DNA of 64,000 nt from Candidatus Gastranaerophilales bacterium (GCA_944323425.1 CALUSL010000005.1:36722-100721); one strand, 5' to 3'. Counted from the stretch's first letter, positions 8,581 through 17,576 are shown. The notes: a model not told the origin generated them from the sequence alone. Program-made: numbers and translations.

Positions 8581-8608
8581 ATAATATTACAAAAAAAACA
8601 AAAATCAA
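8581..8608 (-). promoter_or_regulatory. Promoter of the lytic transglycosylase leader
   Basis: On the minus strand TTGATT (8603-8608) and TATTAT (8581-8586) are separated by 16 bases. The expected start of transcription, around 8575, falls at the first base of the structured leader. Confidence 0.6.
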
Positions 8609-8755
8609 GTCCTGAGACTATTTTCGGGTTTTTTGCCGTTACTACTGGATTTTTTAGCGATTATTTCTAACAATTTTATTTTGAATGTTAAACAATTTTT
8701 TTTAACTGGCTAATAGTATATTGTTTATGATAATATAGAATTGAGGAATAGAAGA

Positions 8756-9676
8756 ATGCCAAGAAAAAAAGTTATAGAAATAGTTCTGGACGTTGAAACA
8801 ACAGGTCTGGACTATACAAAAGAGAGAATGATTGAGTTCGCGGCTGTGAGGCTGGAGAACGGAAAAATTAAAGACAAATACGAAACTCTGATAAATCCCA
8901 AACAGCATATTAGAAAATCAAGTATGGCGGTACACGGTATTACTCAGGAAATGGTTGCCGATGCTCCTGCTGAAGAAGAAGTAATGCCGAAAATACTTGA
9001 ATTTATCGGAGATTATCCCATTGTTGCGCACAATGCGATTTTTGATTACAACTTCATAAATGAGGCATCAAAACGCCTTTACAATAAACCCATTGAAAAT
9101 GCCAGAATTGATTCTCAGATGCTTTTTAAAGAGGTCTATCCGGATCTTGAATCTCACGGGCTGGAGAATCTTATGAATAAGTTCGATGTAAAATTCGATA
9201 CCCGCCACCGTGCTATGGCGGACACAATCGGACTTGCTCAGGCATATCCTAAACTGAAAAAACTTTACGACAAAAAATATGACTGGCAGCTTAAACAGGT
9301 AGAAAATATTGAATATCTTTTTGAACGTTACATTCGTATCCAACAGGCTGTTCAAACAATGCAATCAGAATTGCAGGATTTGCGCTCAATTTTCAAAATC
9401 TATTTTGAAGAGGGTGGAGAGCCCGTCACGGCTGTAACTGGTGAAACTCTCATATATCAATCAAAACAAAGTTTTGGCTATGATTTTGTAAAAATTAAAG
9501 ACATACTTGATGAAATAGGCGCTCTTCCTAAGGCTGTAAAACTGAATAACGGGTTTGTGGACAGGCTGGCAAATAGTCAGAGTCTTGACGAAGAAACCAG
9601 AGAAAAACTTAAAGAAGCGCGCTGTGAGTTTTCTGAAACCAGAAATATTCAGATACAAAAACCTGACAGACACTAG
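8756..9676 (+). CDS. DnaQ-like 3'-5' exonuclease (DEDDh)
   Basis: This 306-residue protein has an N-terminal exonuclease domain of the DNA polymerase III epsilon/RNase T superfamily. Exo I motif is LDVETTG (Asp12, Glu14 as catalytic metal ligands), Exo II is HNAIFDYNF and the Exo IIIe motif is HRAMADTIG. The C-terminal ~140 residues (coiled, KKLYDKKYDWQLKQVENIEYL split) are not a recognised domain and are longer than plain epsilon. I start at the ATG at 8756 because GAGGA lies eight bases upstream; a TTG at 8741 is possible but unsupported. It could be the replicative proofreading subunit or a DNA repair exonuclease; no partner gene is nearby. Confidence 0.87.
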   Translation: MPRKKVIEIVLDVETTGLDYTKERMIEFAAVRLENGKIKDKYETLINPKQHIRKSSMAVHGITQEMVADAPAEEEVMPKILEFIGDYPIVAHNAIFDYNFINEASKRLYNKPIENARIDSQMLFKEVYPDLESHGLENLMNKFDVKFDTRHRAMADTIGLAQAYPKLKKLYDKKYDWQLKQVENIEYLFERYIRIQQAVQTMQSELQDLRSIFKIYFEEGGEPVTAVTGETLIYQSKQSFGYDFVKIKDILDEIGALPKAVKLNNGFVDRLANSQSLDEETREKLKEARCEFSETRNIQIQKPDRH

Positions 9677-9728
9677 TCTTTGAAAACCGGATATTATTTT
9701 ACGGTTAGCTGACCATTTAATTTCCCGA

Positions 9729-10931
9729 TTATTTGTTCTGAATTTTTAGAAAAAATGTGATTCCCAAAAACAGGGCAATAAGCGCAAATGCAAACAATGA
9801 TACCCCGAGGAATACTGCTACGGGATTCAAAAAACCGATTGCGCCGGAAACAATCATTGTGCCGACAATAAAGCTTAGTGTGCACAGTGATAACGATAAT
9901 CCGAAAATGATTCCTCTTATTTCAGAAGGTGTTATATTTTGCATAATCGTATCGAGTATTGTAAAAACAGCGGCTGAAAATACACCGGTTAAAAATACCC
10001 ATACACAGGCAATCCACGTATTCTGACACACAAAAGACGTCAGATAAACACCACTGAGCAAAATCAGAAAAACAAAAAGCAGCTTTCTTGTTCTGAAAAA
10101 CTTTTCAGATATAAGCAGAATCAGCGCTCCGATAATGAGCCCCAGTCCTAGAACTGTTCTCAGAATTGTTAAGTCCAAAAATGCAAGTCCGTAAAAATCT
10201 GTAATCATTGCATTAAACGCATTAATTACAATAGCTGAGACAAACTGCAAATATAAAGCAGCAGAAACAATAAAACATGTCTTTTTGTGCGTTATAAAGT
10301 ACCCAGCAAATTTTAGGTCCGAATTTTTATTCCTGGTTCCAAAATTAGAGAAAACACAAATCAAACCTGAAATTAAATACATTGTGCAAACGAGGGTGAA
10401 TGCTGATTTTTGCCCCCCGAGTGCCAGTGTGTTTGCACCGAATGTGCCGAGTAAAAGTGCTGTCATTGCTGTTGTTGAGAAAAAGACATTTGCATATTTT
10501 AAATCGGATTTCTTTATAAAATCGGGAAGGACAGACATTTTTACGGGGTTGAAAAATGCTGCACCCGTGCCTGTTAATGCAGCTACCACATACACCCCTG
10601 CATGAGTCATATTTTTTATGCAAAGTACAACAACAAGTAATACTAAAAATCTAAAAAAACAACTCAGTGCAAGCAGCCATTTTTTTGAAAATTTCGTGCC
10701 TGTAACTCCTGAAACAGGACCAAATAAAAACTGTGGAATTAAAAACGCCAGAAATGCTATGGCAATAGATTTGCCGACACTTTCAGACAGAGTAACAAGC
10801 AAAGCTCCGAGTAAAAACATTGCAATTGCATCCGCAAAATGGGACAGCAGCTGTGCTATATACAATGTATAAAAGCCGCTGCTTAAGAGTACATTTTTGC
10901 GTACATTTTTTTGTACTGATTTTTCATCCAT
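9729..10931 (-). CDS. MFS transporter (12-TM exporter-like)
   Basis: This ~400-residue major facilitator protein has about twelve hydrophobic helices and a G-rich loop 2-3 (GPVSGVTGTKFSKKW). N-terminal text (YTLYIAQLLSHFADAIAMFLL split) resembles the MFS_3/EntS and LplT-type exporters. It has no adjacent substrate-specific genes, so the cargo is unknown. Start choice is uncertain: an ATG at 10943 has GGG directly against it, while the ATG at 10931 has AGGGATGG at a more normal distance. It is convergent with the exonuclease gene, with only a weak AACCG/CGGTT hairpin (9687-9708) between them. It follows ribH on the same strand, by 43 bases. Confidence 0.85.
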   Translation of the reverse strand: MDEKSVQKNVRKNVLLSSGFYTLYIAQLLSHFADAIAMFLLGALLVTLSESVGKSIAIAFLAFLIPQFLFGPVSGVTGTKFSKKWLLALSCFFRFLVLLVVVLCIKNMTHAGVYVVAALTGTGAAFFNPVKMSVLPDFIKKSDLKYANVFFSTTAMTALLLGTFGANTLALGGQKSAFTLVCTMYLISGLICVFSNFGTRNKNSDLKFAGYFITHKKTCFIVSAALYLQFVSAIVINAFNAMITDFYGLAFLDLTILRTVLGLGLIIGALILLISEKFFRTRKLLFVFLILLSGVYLTSFVCQNTWIACVWVFLTGVFSAAVFTILDTIMQNITPSEIRGIIFGLSLSLCTLSFIVGTMIVSGAIGFLNPVAVFLGVSLFAFALIALFLGITFFLKIQNK

Positions 10932-10973
10932 TGTTATATCCATCCCTATATCAGGTTTTAAGGCTTTTTTATT

Positions 10974-11438
10974 TTAAAATTGTTTAGAAAGGTTTGCCAT
11001 TTCTATTGCAGCTTTTGCCGCGTCTGCTCCCTTGTTGCCTGCTTTTGTTCCAGCACGTTCTATTGCCTGTTCAATATTTTCCGTAGTGAGAACTCCGAAC
11101 AAAACTGGAACACCGGTTGAAAGCGACACATTCGCTATTCCCTTGGACAGCTCTGCAGCAACAAAGTCGTAGTGGCTTGTTGCTCCGCGGATTATTGCAC
11201 CAAGAGTAATAATTGCGTCATATTTTTTTGTCTCAGCCGCCTTTTTGGCAATCAACGGAATTTCAAATGCGCCTGGCGTCCAGATTACATCTATATCTGT
11301 CTCTTTAACGCCGTGGCGGACAAGCTCATCAATTGCACCTGACAAAAGTTTCGAGCCAATAAATTCATTAAATCTCGATATAACAATACAAAATTTTTCA
11401 CCCTGTGTAACCAGTTGTCCCTGTATTATATTTGCCAT
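10974..11438 (-). CDS. ribH: 6,7-dimethyl-8-ribityllumazine synthase
   Basis: This is the penultimate enzyme of riboflavin synthesis, joining 5-amino-6-ribitylaminouracil to 3,4-dihydroxybutanone 4-phosphate. The 154-residue product has the family motifs [39 protein letters not shown] (with the catalytic His) and [13 protein letters not shown], and the usual length. The start at 11438 (MANIIQGQ) is set by TGAGGA seven bases upstream; an ATG four codons earlier overlaps that site. It is separated from the ribBA-ribE operon at 23-25 kb, so riboflavin genes are split in this genome. No FMN riboswitch is visible upstream. Confidence 0.96.
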   Translation of the reverse strand: MANIIQGQLVTQGEKFCIVISRFNEFIGSKLLSGAIDELVRHGVKETDIDVIWTPGAFEIPLIAKKAAETKKYDAIITLGAIIRGATSHYDFVAAELSKGIANVSLSTGVPVLFGVLTTENIEQAIERAGTKAGNKGADAAKAAIEMANLSKQF

Positions 11439-11557
11439 AATTTTCCTCATCTTTCTCTGTTTGTTTAGATTTTACAATACATGAAATAAAAATAAAAGCG
11501 ACAATTTTTATATTTAACCGACAGTGAAACTCTGAATTTATCTATGCCCAAAATTTA

Positions 11558-12889
11558 TTAGATATTGACTTTTAGCGGTAATTTTTCAACATAAAGTTTT
11601 CTTACCGCTTCTGCACCCAAATCATCGAATGCAATGACCTGTGAGGATTTTACGCATTGCGCCAGAACGCAAGATATACCTCCTATTGCGGTAAAATACT
11701 TTCCTTTGTATTTTTTTATTGCAGATACTGCCTCTTCAGAGCGTTCTCCTTTACCAATTGTTGCAATTACGCCGGTCCGGTAAAACGCATCACAGTATTT
11801 GTCCATTCTATAGGCTGTGGTTGGTCCTGTAGGACCGGAGATTTCTCCATCTTTTGCCGGACAGGGACCCGCATAGAAAATAATCTTGTTCTTTAATTCA
11901 AACGGCAGCGCTTCTTTGCTGCACATTAACTGATAAAGTCTCTTATGCGCTGCATCGCGTGCTATCAGAATTTCACCGGTAAGCAAAATTTCATCACCTG
12001 CACGCAGATTTTTTAGCGTTTCTATATCATCTGTAAAAATTTCTTTTGCAAAATTTTTGCTATCTGCTTTACGAAATTCAGGTACATTGTTGTTAAAGAA
12101 AATATTGTTGTTTTTAATAACGCAGGAGGCATGTCTTGTACAGTGACAGTTTATACTCACTGCAACAGGCAGCGACGCAATATGTGACGCAGCCGAGCAA
12201 ACTTTTATATCGAGAATATTTTCATTTTTAGCGTACTCAAGAAATTCCCCGCAAAAAACTGGTTCATTAGCTTCAAAAAATGATTTTTTTGAAAGCAGCG
12301 CAGCTCCGTCCATTGTGCCGCCTATACCTACTCCGACGACTACGGGCGGGCAGGCTTTTTCTCCGGCTTTGGTAACAACTTCGTTAATGAATTTAAAAAT
12401 ATCTGTTTTTTCTGCTGAGGGCGGAAACATTTTCAGCGCACTCATGTTTTCTGAACCGGCTCCCTTTATCAGTACATCAATTTTAATTTCATCAGAATCT
12501 TCAAATTCTATGTATACTTCTGCGGGTGCATTTGTTGTAGTATTTGTGCGGTCAGAGAGCGCATTTTTTACTATGGATTTTCTGAAAAAATTTTCTTCAT
12601 AAGCTTCTTTAACTGCTTCATCTGCAATTTTGTTGAAATTTATACCTGCAGCAGGTGCATTTACGCCTATTTTGAAAAATACAATGACGACACCTGTGTC
12701 CTGGCACAAAGGTCTGTTTATTTTATATGCCAGATTAATATTTTTTAAAATATAAGAAAGTTTGTTTTTTAAATCTGAATTATCAGTCGTCGAGTACAGG
12801 CGAAAAAGCTTGTCGTACAGGTCTTTGTCATAAGCAATATTTGCCTGCACACAGAGTTTTTTTAGTGCGGATTTGATTAATTTTTTCAT
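11558..12889 (-). CDS. fumA: Class I fumarate hydratase, fused alpha and beta parts
   Basis: This 443-residue iron-sulfur hydro-lyase interconverts fumarate and malate (L-tartrate dehydratase activity is the alternative). The alpha part (about 1-270) has RPLCQDTGVV with a cluster Cys, GAGSENMSALKM and GVGIGGTMDGAALL. The beta part (about 280-443) has GDEILLTGEILIARDAAHKR, YAGPCPAKDGEISGPTGPTT and the terminal GAEAVRKLYVEKLP. In many anaerobes these are two subunits; here they are one chain, shorter than E. coli FumA (548). A TATGAT box lies 11 bases before the ATG and no Shine-Dalgarno sequence is seen. It is divergent from a dicarboxylate/amino-acid symporter. Confidence 0.93.
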   Translation of the reverse strand: MKKLIKSALKKLCVQANIAYDKDLYDKLFRLYSTTDNSDLKNKLSYILKNINLAYKINRPLCQDTGVVIVFFKIGVNAPAAGINFNKIADEAVKEAYEENFFRKSIVKNALSDRTNTTTNAPAEVYIEFEDSDEIKIDVLIKGAGSENMSALKMFPPSAEKTDIFKFINEVVTKAGEKACPPVVVGVGIGGTMDGAALLSKKSFFEANEPVFCGEFLEYAKNENILDIKVCSAASHIASLPVAVSINCHCTRHASCVIKNNNIFFNNNVPEFRKADSKNFAKEIFTDDIETLKNLRAGDEILLTGEILIARDAAHKRLYQLMCSKEALPFELKNKIIFYAGPCPAKDGEISGPTGPTTAYRMDKYCDAFYRTGVIATIGKGERSEEAVSAIKKYKGKYFTAIGGISCVLAQCVKSSQVIAFDDLGAEAVRKLYVEKLPLKVNI

Positions 12890-12994
12890 ATAAAAATCTT
12901 ATCATACACAAGATTGTTGTGTTATTGCCGAAAAAATAGTAAAATTAACTTACTTGTCTGAAAATAATATATAAGTTAGAAAAGGATAGAAATC

Positions 12995-14344
12995 ATGAAG
13001 CTACATATGCAGATACTGATAGCCCTCGGACTGGGGATTAAAAGAAACGGACATATTTTCTTCGGTTTAATCGCCGGCGTAATTATAGGTATTTTAATGC
13101 ACACCCAGCATGCCGGAACTCCGGAGGGAAGTATGGCATATAATATGCTTTACAGCACACTTAACTTTATCGGACAGGCTTTTATCAGACTGATACAGAT
13201 GATTATTATTCCGTTAATCTTTTCTGCAATAGTAATCGGTATCTCCAGCATTGGCGACAATAAGCAGCTCGCATCGTTCGGTAAAAAAATGATTTTCTAT
13301 TACACGCTGATATCACTTTCCGCTGTTATAATAGGCGGGGTGCTGGCTCTGGCTGTAAAACCCGGCGTCGGGGTTCAGTCATTCATTAGCGAGCAGGCTG
13401 CTATTTCGTCTCAGGCGACTGTTGAGGCAGCTATTCAAGAGCAAAAAGATCATCTTGCAAATATTTTCTTAAATGTCATACCTGCTAACCCGATTGAAGC
13501 ATTTTCAACCGGCGATATGATACCCATAGTCGTATTCGTTATGATATTTGCAATAGCGCTTTCAAAGGTCGGAGAAATTAACCGTCCGGTAGTTTCTTTC
13601 TTTGAATCAATATTTGCAGCAACAATGAAAGTCACGGACGGAATCATGTATCTGGCAGCACCGGGTATTTTTGCTCTCACTGCCACTGCAATTTCGTCTT
13701 TCGGTATTTCTATATTTTCAAGTATTACCAAATACTTTTTTGTAATTCTTGTCGGATTTGCAATTCAGCTGTTTATTGTTTATCCGGTTATAATGAAAAT
13801 ATTCAGCAAAGTTCCTGTTCGTCTCTTCTTTGCTTCAATTGCGGAAGCAATGATGGTCGGTTTTGGAACGGCAAGCAGCTCGGCAACTTTGCCTTTGATT
13901 ATTGCATGTTGTGAAAAACGCGGCGTTTCGCATAAGGTTTGCAGCTTTGTATTGCCTCTTGGCGCTACTCTGAACTTTGATGCAACAGCACTGTTTCAGG
14001 TAGTAGCAGTTCTATTCCTGACTCAAGCGTACGGTATACATCTGGAACCGTTGATGTATGTTGTAATTGCAGGACTTGCAATTGTTGCTTCCAGCACATG
14101 TGCTGGTATCCCGGGCGGCGGAATTATCACGATAGCTCTTGTGCTCAACGGAATGGGATTGACAACATCTCAGATGGTCGAAGGATTTGCATTCCTTTTC
14201 GCTGTAGACAGAATTGTTGACATGTTCAGAACAATGCTGAATGTCACGAGCGATGCTGTTGTTGCTACCGTTATTGCTGACAATGAAAATGAGCTCAATT
14301 ATGATATGCTCACAAGCGAAGAATCATACAAAGACATAATTTAA
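12995..14344 (+). CDS. Dicarboxylate/amino acid:cation symporter (DAACS, GltP/DctA type)
   Basis: This 449-residue secondary transporter takes up glutamate, aspartate or C4-dicarboxylates with H+ or Na+. The transport core is clear: re-entrant loop HP1 GFGTASSSATLPLI, TM7 NFDATALFQ, HP2 SSTCAGIPGGGII and TM8 AVDRIVDMFRTMLNVTSDAV. Eight membrane segments plus two hairpins can be traced. AAAGGA lies upstream of the ATG, and a promoter-like TTAACT-17-TATATA is present at about 12945-12975. Its stop overlaps the aroA start (TAATG), so aroA is translationally coupled to it. Divergence from fumarase suggests a role in C4-dicarboxylate supply; the exact substrate is not decided by sequence. Confidence 0.93.
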   Translation: MKLHMQILIALGLGIKRNGHIFFGLIAGVIIGILMHTQHAGTPEGSMAYNMLYSTLNFIGQAFIRLIQMIIIPLIFSAIVIGISSIGDNKQLASFGKKMIFYYTLISLSAVIIGGVLALAVKPGVGVQSFISEQAAISSQATVEAAIQEQKDHLANIFLNVIPANPIEAFSTGDMIPIVVFVMIFAIALSKVGEINRPVVSFFESIFAATMKVTDGIMYLAAPGIFALTATAISSFGISIFSSITKYFFVILVGFAIQLFIVYPVIMKIFSKVPVRLFFASIAEAMMVGFGTASSSATLPLIIACCEKRGVSHKVCSFVLPLGATLNFDATALFQVVAVLFLTQAYGIHLEPLMYVVIAGLAIVASSTCAGIPGGGIITIALVLNGMGLTTSQMVEGFAFLFAVDRIVDMFRTMLNVTSDAVVATVIADNENELNYDMLTSEESYKDII

Positions 14345-15630
14345 TGGATATAATCTCTAAATACACAAAACCTCTCAGGGGAATTATAACAATTCCGTCT
14401 GACAAATCTATAAGCCATCGCGCCGCAATGTTCGCTTCTCTAACGGGCGGAAGGGTTGAAATTACCAATTTTTCAAACGGTGCTGACTGCCACAGCACTC
14501 TGAATATTATCAGAGAAATGGGCTGCGAAATAGATATTCCATCTGAACAGCATATTGTTATAAATGCAAAAAATGCATTCAAAGACAAACTTGACAACTA
14601 CATTCTGGATTGCGGAAATTCAGGCACAACAATGCGTCTGTTTTCCGGAATACTTGCTGCTCAGGAGGACATTTCCGCCACTCTTGTGGGAGATTTGAGC
14701 TTAAGCCGTAGACCTATGAAAAGGATAATACTTCCGTTAGAACTCATGGGTGCAAAAATACAGCACAATGCGTTTAAGGCGCCGCTGTATATTAAGGGAG
14801 TAGAGCTTTTCCCCATAGAATACAACTCTCCTGTTGCTTCAGCACAGGTAAAATCATGTGTACTCCTTGCAGGTTTGAATACAACAGGAAAAACAACTGT
14901 ATCAGAACAGTATGTATCGCGGAATCACACTGAAAGAATGCTGAAATATCTGGATGCTGATATTGAAATAAACGGTAATTCCGTATCAATTCAAAAATCA
15001 CAACTTGAGCCTAAAAATATATCCGTTTGCGGTGATATTTCTTCTGCGGCGTTTTTTATGGCGGCTGCTGCTATGGTGCCTGACTCTGACATCGTTATAA
15101 AAAATGTGGGGCTTAACCCTACAAGAACAGGTATAATAGATGTTATGCAGAAAATGGGTGCTGACATAGAAATTCTTCAACAGGAAACTGTCTGCAATGA
15201 AGAAGTCGGAGATATCAGAATAAAATATTCAGCGCTCAAAGGTATAACAATAGAAGGAGAGATGATACCCAGACTTATTGATGAAATACCTGTTATCGCA
15301 GTTCTTGCGACTCAGGCAGAGGGTACCACGACCATAAAAGATGCAGGAGATTTGAGAAACAAAGAATCTGACCGAATAAAATGTCTTGTTAATGAAATGA
15401 AAAAAGCAGGCGCTATCATTGAAGAAACGCCTGACGGTATGATTATTGAGGGTAAAATTAGTGTAAGCGGAGGCTGTGATGTGGAATGCTACCACGATCA
15501 CAGGCTGGCGATGAGTCTATATGTATTGGGACTTGCCAGCGAATCCTCCCTTAAAATTAATGAATTTCAGTGGGTTGATATTTCTTTCCCTGAATTTCTC
15601 GGACTCATGACAGAGCTTACAGATTATTAG
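14344..15630 (+). CDS. aroA: 3-phosphoshikimate 1-carboxyvinyltransferase (EPSP synthase)
   Basis: This sixth shikimate-pathway enzyme transfers the enolpyruvyl group of PEP to shikimate 3-phosphate. The 428-residue chain has SDKSISHRAAMFASL near the N-terminus, LDCGNSGTTMRLFSG, SLSRRPMKR, the second-half AQVKSCVLLAGL, and DLRNKESDRIKCL with the PEP-binding residues, ending with CYHDHRLAMSL. Length is typical (~430). The ATG overlaps the stop of the symporter gene by one base, an unusual pairing with no clear metabolic logic. Its 3' end overlaps a small convergent ORF by 14 bases. Confidence 0.97.
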   Translation: MDIISKYTKPLRGIITIPSDKSISHRAAMFASLTGGRVEITNFSNGADCHSTLNIIREMGCEIDIPSEQHIVINAKNAFKDKLDNYILDCGNSGTTMRLFSGILAAQEDISATLVGDLSLSRRPMKRIILPLELMGAKIQHNAFKAPLYIKGVELFPIEYNSPVASAQVKSCVLLAGLNTTGKTTVSEQYVSRNHTERMLKYLDADIEINGNSVSIQKSQLEPKNISVCGDISSAAFFMAAAAMVPDSDIVIKNVGLNPTRTGIIDVMQKMGADIEILQQETVCNEEVGDIRIKYSALKGITIEGEMIPRLIDEIPVIAVLATQAEGTTTIKDAGDLRNKESDRIKCLVNEMKKAGAIIEETPDGMIIEGKISVSGGCDVECYHDHRLAMSLYVLGLASESSLKINEFQWVDISFPEFLGLMTELTDY

Positions 15631-15784
15631 AGTCTTTTTTCTTCTCAATCCAGGCGTAAGTTCTGGCGAATCTGAAATCAAAGGGATTCGAGGAATATCT
15701 GTTTTCTTTTACCATTTTCTTTGATTTTAAATCTATGTCGTTAATTCTTTTTATAAAATTTTGAATAGCAGAGAATATTTTCAT
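15617..15784 (-). CDS. Small basic hypothetical protein
   Basis: This 55-residue ORF begins MKIFSAIQNFIKRINDID and ends EKKKDSNNL. It is basic, with a possible amphipathic N-terminal helix. GAGGCG sits seven bases upstream of the ATG at 15784, which is why I choose it over an in-frame ATG at 15862. Its 3' end overlaps the end of aroA on the other strand by 14 bases. It fills an otherwise empty ~220-base gap. No family is recognised, and it could be spurious. Confidence 0.45.
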   Translation of the reverse strand: MKIFSAIQNFIKRINDIDLKSKKMVKENRYSSNPFDFRFARTYAWIEKKKDSNNL

Positions 15785-15852
15785 ATTGACGCCTCTTTGA
15801 TATGTTCTCAGATTTTTTTCTGCAATAAATCGCACAAAGGTATAAAAATCTC

Positions 15853-15882
15853 TTGTATACAAAATTACTATTTTTGTATAAT
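15853..15882 (+). promoter_or_regulatory. Promoter giving a leaderless mRNA for the receiver protein
   Basis: TTGTAT (15853-15858) and TATAAT (15877-15882) are 18 bases apart. The -10 box ends six bases before the ATG at 15889, so transcription should start at or next to the A of the start codon. There is no Shine-Dalgarno sequence. Confidence 0.65.
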
Positions 15883-15888
15883 CAAATT

Positions 15889-16287
15889 ATGATTAAAATT
15901 TTACTGGCAGAAGACGGAGCTGAGTGGCAAAAGGTCCACAAAACCCTGATGAACGATTATTTTAACGGGGATGACTACACATTATGTATTGAATCCTGTG
16001 CGCGTGACGCCTGTGAACGACTCAAACAGGAACAGTTTGATGCAGTTATTACCGACCTGCAGATGGAACTTGATTTTGAACCGGATTTTGCGGGAGAGTG
16101 GCTGGTGAAACAAATAAAACAGATGGAAGAATACAAAAATACACCTGTGTTGATTGTGTCAGCGACTTACAATATCGGATTTGTTGCATCAAAGCTTGGT
16201 GTCAACTACCTTTCCAAAAGAACGCTGCTTTCAATGCCGGATTCATACAGGTATGCAATGAATGAGCTGCTCGGGCTTAACAAATAA
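15889..16287 (+). CDS. Single-domain response regulator (receiver only)
   Basis: This 132-residue protein is a CheY-like receiver without an output domain. The acidic pocket is LLAEDGAEW (Glu/Asp pair), the phospho-acceptor is in AVITDLQMEL, the conserved Ser is in LIVSATYN and the Lys in YLSKRTLL. An insertion (DFEPDFAGEWLVKQ) follows the acceptor Asp. No histidine kinase is nearby, so its partner is elsewhere; such proteins often act by protein contact. It has its own leaderless-type promoter. The in-frame extension upstream of 15889 would run through that promoter, so I exclude it. Confidence 0.85.
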   Translation: MIKILLAEDGAEWQKVHKTLMNDYFNGDDYTLCIESCARDACERLKQEQFDAVITDLQMELDFEPDFAGEWLVKQIKQMEEYKNTPVLIVSATYNIGFVASKLGVNYLSKRTLLSMPDSYRYAMNELLGLNK

Positions 16288-16309
16288 TGACTGATTTTTC
16301 TTAAACTGG

Positions 16310-16315
16310 TATAAT
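16310..16315 (+). promoter_or_regulatory. Extended -10 promoter giving a leaderless mRNA (MlaD gene)
   Basis: TGG precedes TATAAT (16310-16315), an extended -10 element, and the box ends six bases before the ATG at 16322. No good -35 hexamer and no Shine-Dalgarno sequence are present. Confidence 0.65.
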
Positions 16316-16321
16316 TAAAGA

Positions 16322-16921
16322 ATGAAAAAACATACATTATGGCTAATAGAATTTTTTGTGTGGGTGCTGGTACTCTTTACTGCACTCTTTATCGGTGTTT
16401 ACAGCTATAGTGTATATGTAAAAAAGAATTATACATATTACGCCTTTTTCACTGATGTTGACGGTCTTATAAAAGGATCGCCGGTGAAAATGCTCGGCTA
16501 TCAGGTCGGCTATGTGTCCGGAATTTCTCTTATCAATGACGATGATGTTTTTGTCAGTTTTATCATTACGGACAAAGATATTAACATGCCTGACAGCATG
16601 GTCGCAACTGTAGAGTTCACGGGCATGGGCGGTTCAAAATCACTTGAGCTTACCCCTGTTGACTCCAAAGACAAAAAAAATATAATCAGCGTAACTCAGC
16701 CGCGAAGGGTTCAGGATATATATGTAAATCAGACCGTGATAGCGCAGAATCTCGTGCTGATGTCCACCGGATTTATGAAAATTGCTAATGACAGATCTGT
16801 TGCGGCACTGAAGGCGTTTATAAAAAATCCGAAGGAGCTTGGCGAGTTTAGCACATTTATGGACGATGTAAATGCCCAGCAAAGTACTTTATTGGAGAAG
16901 GTTAAAAAGCATGAAAACTAG
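16322..16921 (+). CDS. MlaD/MCE-domain membrane protein
   Basis: This 199-residue protein has one N-terminal transmembrane helix (about 10-30) and a single MCE domain at about 35-120: FFTDVDGLIKGSPVKMLGYQ, then VGYVSGISL and EFTGMGGSKSLEL. MCE proteins form periplasmic hexameric rings or tubes that carry lipids between inner and outer membranes, usually with an MlaE permease and MlaF ATPase. No such partners are in this window. The C-terminus is short and helical. The stop overlaps the start of upp by 11 bases. A second, longer MlaD protein is encoded at 37145. Confidence 0.87.
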   Translation: MKKHTLWLIEFFVWVLVLFTALFIGVYSYSVYVKKNYTYYAFFTDVDGLIKGSPVKMLGYQVGYVSGISLINDDDVFVSFIITDKDINMPDSMVATVEFTGMGGSKSLELTPVDSKDKKNIISVTQPRRVQDIYVNQTVIAQNLVLMSTGFMKIANDRSVAALKAFIKNPKELGEFSTFMDDVNAQQSTLLEKVKKHEN

Positions 16922-17576
16922 TTATGAAAATGTTATCGTAGTTGACCATCCTTTGTGCGAGCACAATATGACGCATATAAGAGACAAAAACGCATCAGCG
17001 GATTCTTTTATCAACTCATTGAAGCGTGTTGCCCAGATTCTTATGTACACAGCAACTAAAGAGCTTCCGCTTGAATGCTGCCATGTACAAACACCGATTG
17101 CAGAGTGCGATTCACTGAAAATAGATGAGTCATACAAGATAGTCTTTGCTCCTATTTTAAGAGCAGGACTTGCCTTGTCCGAGGTTGCCAAAGAAATTTA
17201 TCCTGAAGCGAGCATTCAGCATGTTGGAATGTATAGAGATGAAGCTACTCTGGAGCCTGTGTGGTATTATGATAAAACACCTGTTTCATATTCAAATCCG
17301 GAAAAAATAAAAGTATTTGTCCTTGACCCGATGCTCGCAACCGGAAATTCTTCAAAAGCAGCGGTTTCGCTCTTTTTAAAAAAAGGTATTTCTATAGAAA
17401 ATATTGTTTTTGTTTCGGTACTTGCTGCGCCAGAGGGGCTTGATGCCTTGACAAAAGAATTTCCCGGATTAAAAATATATACAGCCCACATTGACAAAAC
17501 ACTCAATTCAAAAGCATATATTGTGCCGGGGCTCGGAGATGCAGGAGATAGGTTGTTTAACACGTTTGAGAAGTAA
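16911..17576 (+). CDS. upp: Uracil phosphoribosyltransferase
   Basis: This 221-residue enzyme salvages uracil with PRPP to make UMP. It has the conserved ILRAGLALSEVAKEIYPEA segment, HVGMYRDEATLEPVWYYDK, the PRPP motif VFVLDPMLATGNSSKAAV, and C-terminal GLGDAGDRLF that binds uracil. Length is slightly above the usual ~208. I start at 16911 (MKTSYENV) because GGAGAAGG lies ~9 bases upstream; an earlier in-frame ATG at 16872 is buried in the mlaD-like gene. The stop overlaps the next ATG by one base (TAATG), so upp, pgeF and the SEC-C gene are coupled. Confidence 0.96.
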   Translation: MKTSYENVIVVDHPLCEHNMTHIRDKNASADSFINSLKRVAQILMYTATKELPLECCHVQTPIAECDSLKIDESYKIVFAPILRAGLALSEVAKEIYPEASIQHVGMYRDEATLEPVWYYDKTPVSYSNPEKIKVFVLDPMLATGNSSKAAVSLFLKKGISIENIVFVSVLAAPEGLDALTKEFPGLKIYTAHIDKTLNSKAYIVPGLGDAGDRLFNTFEK

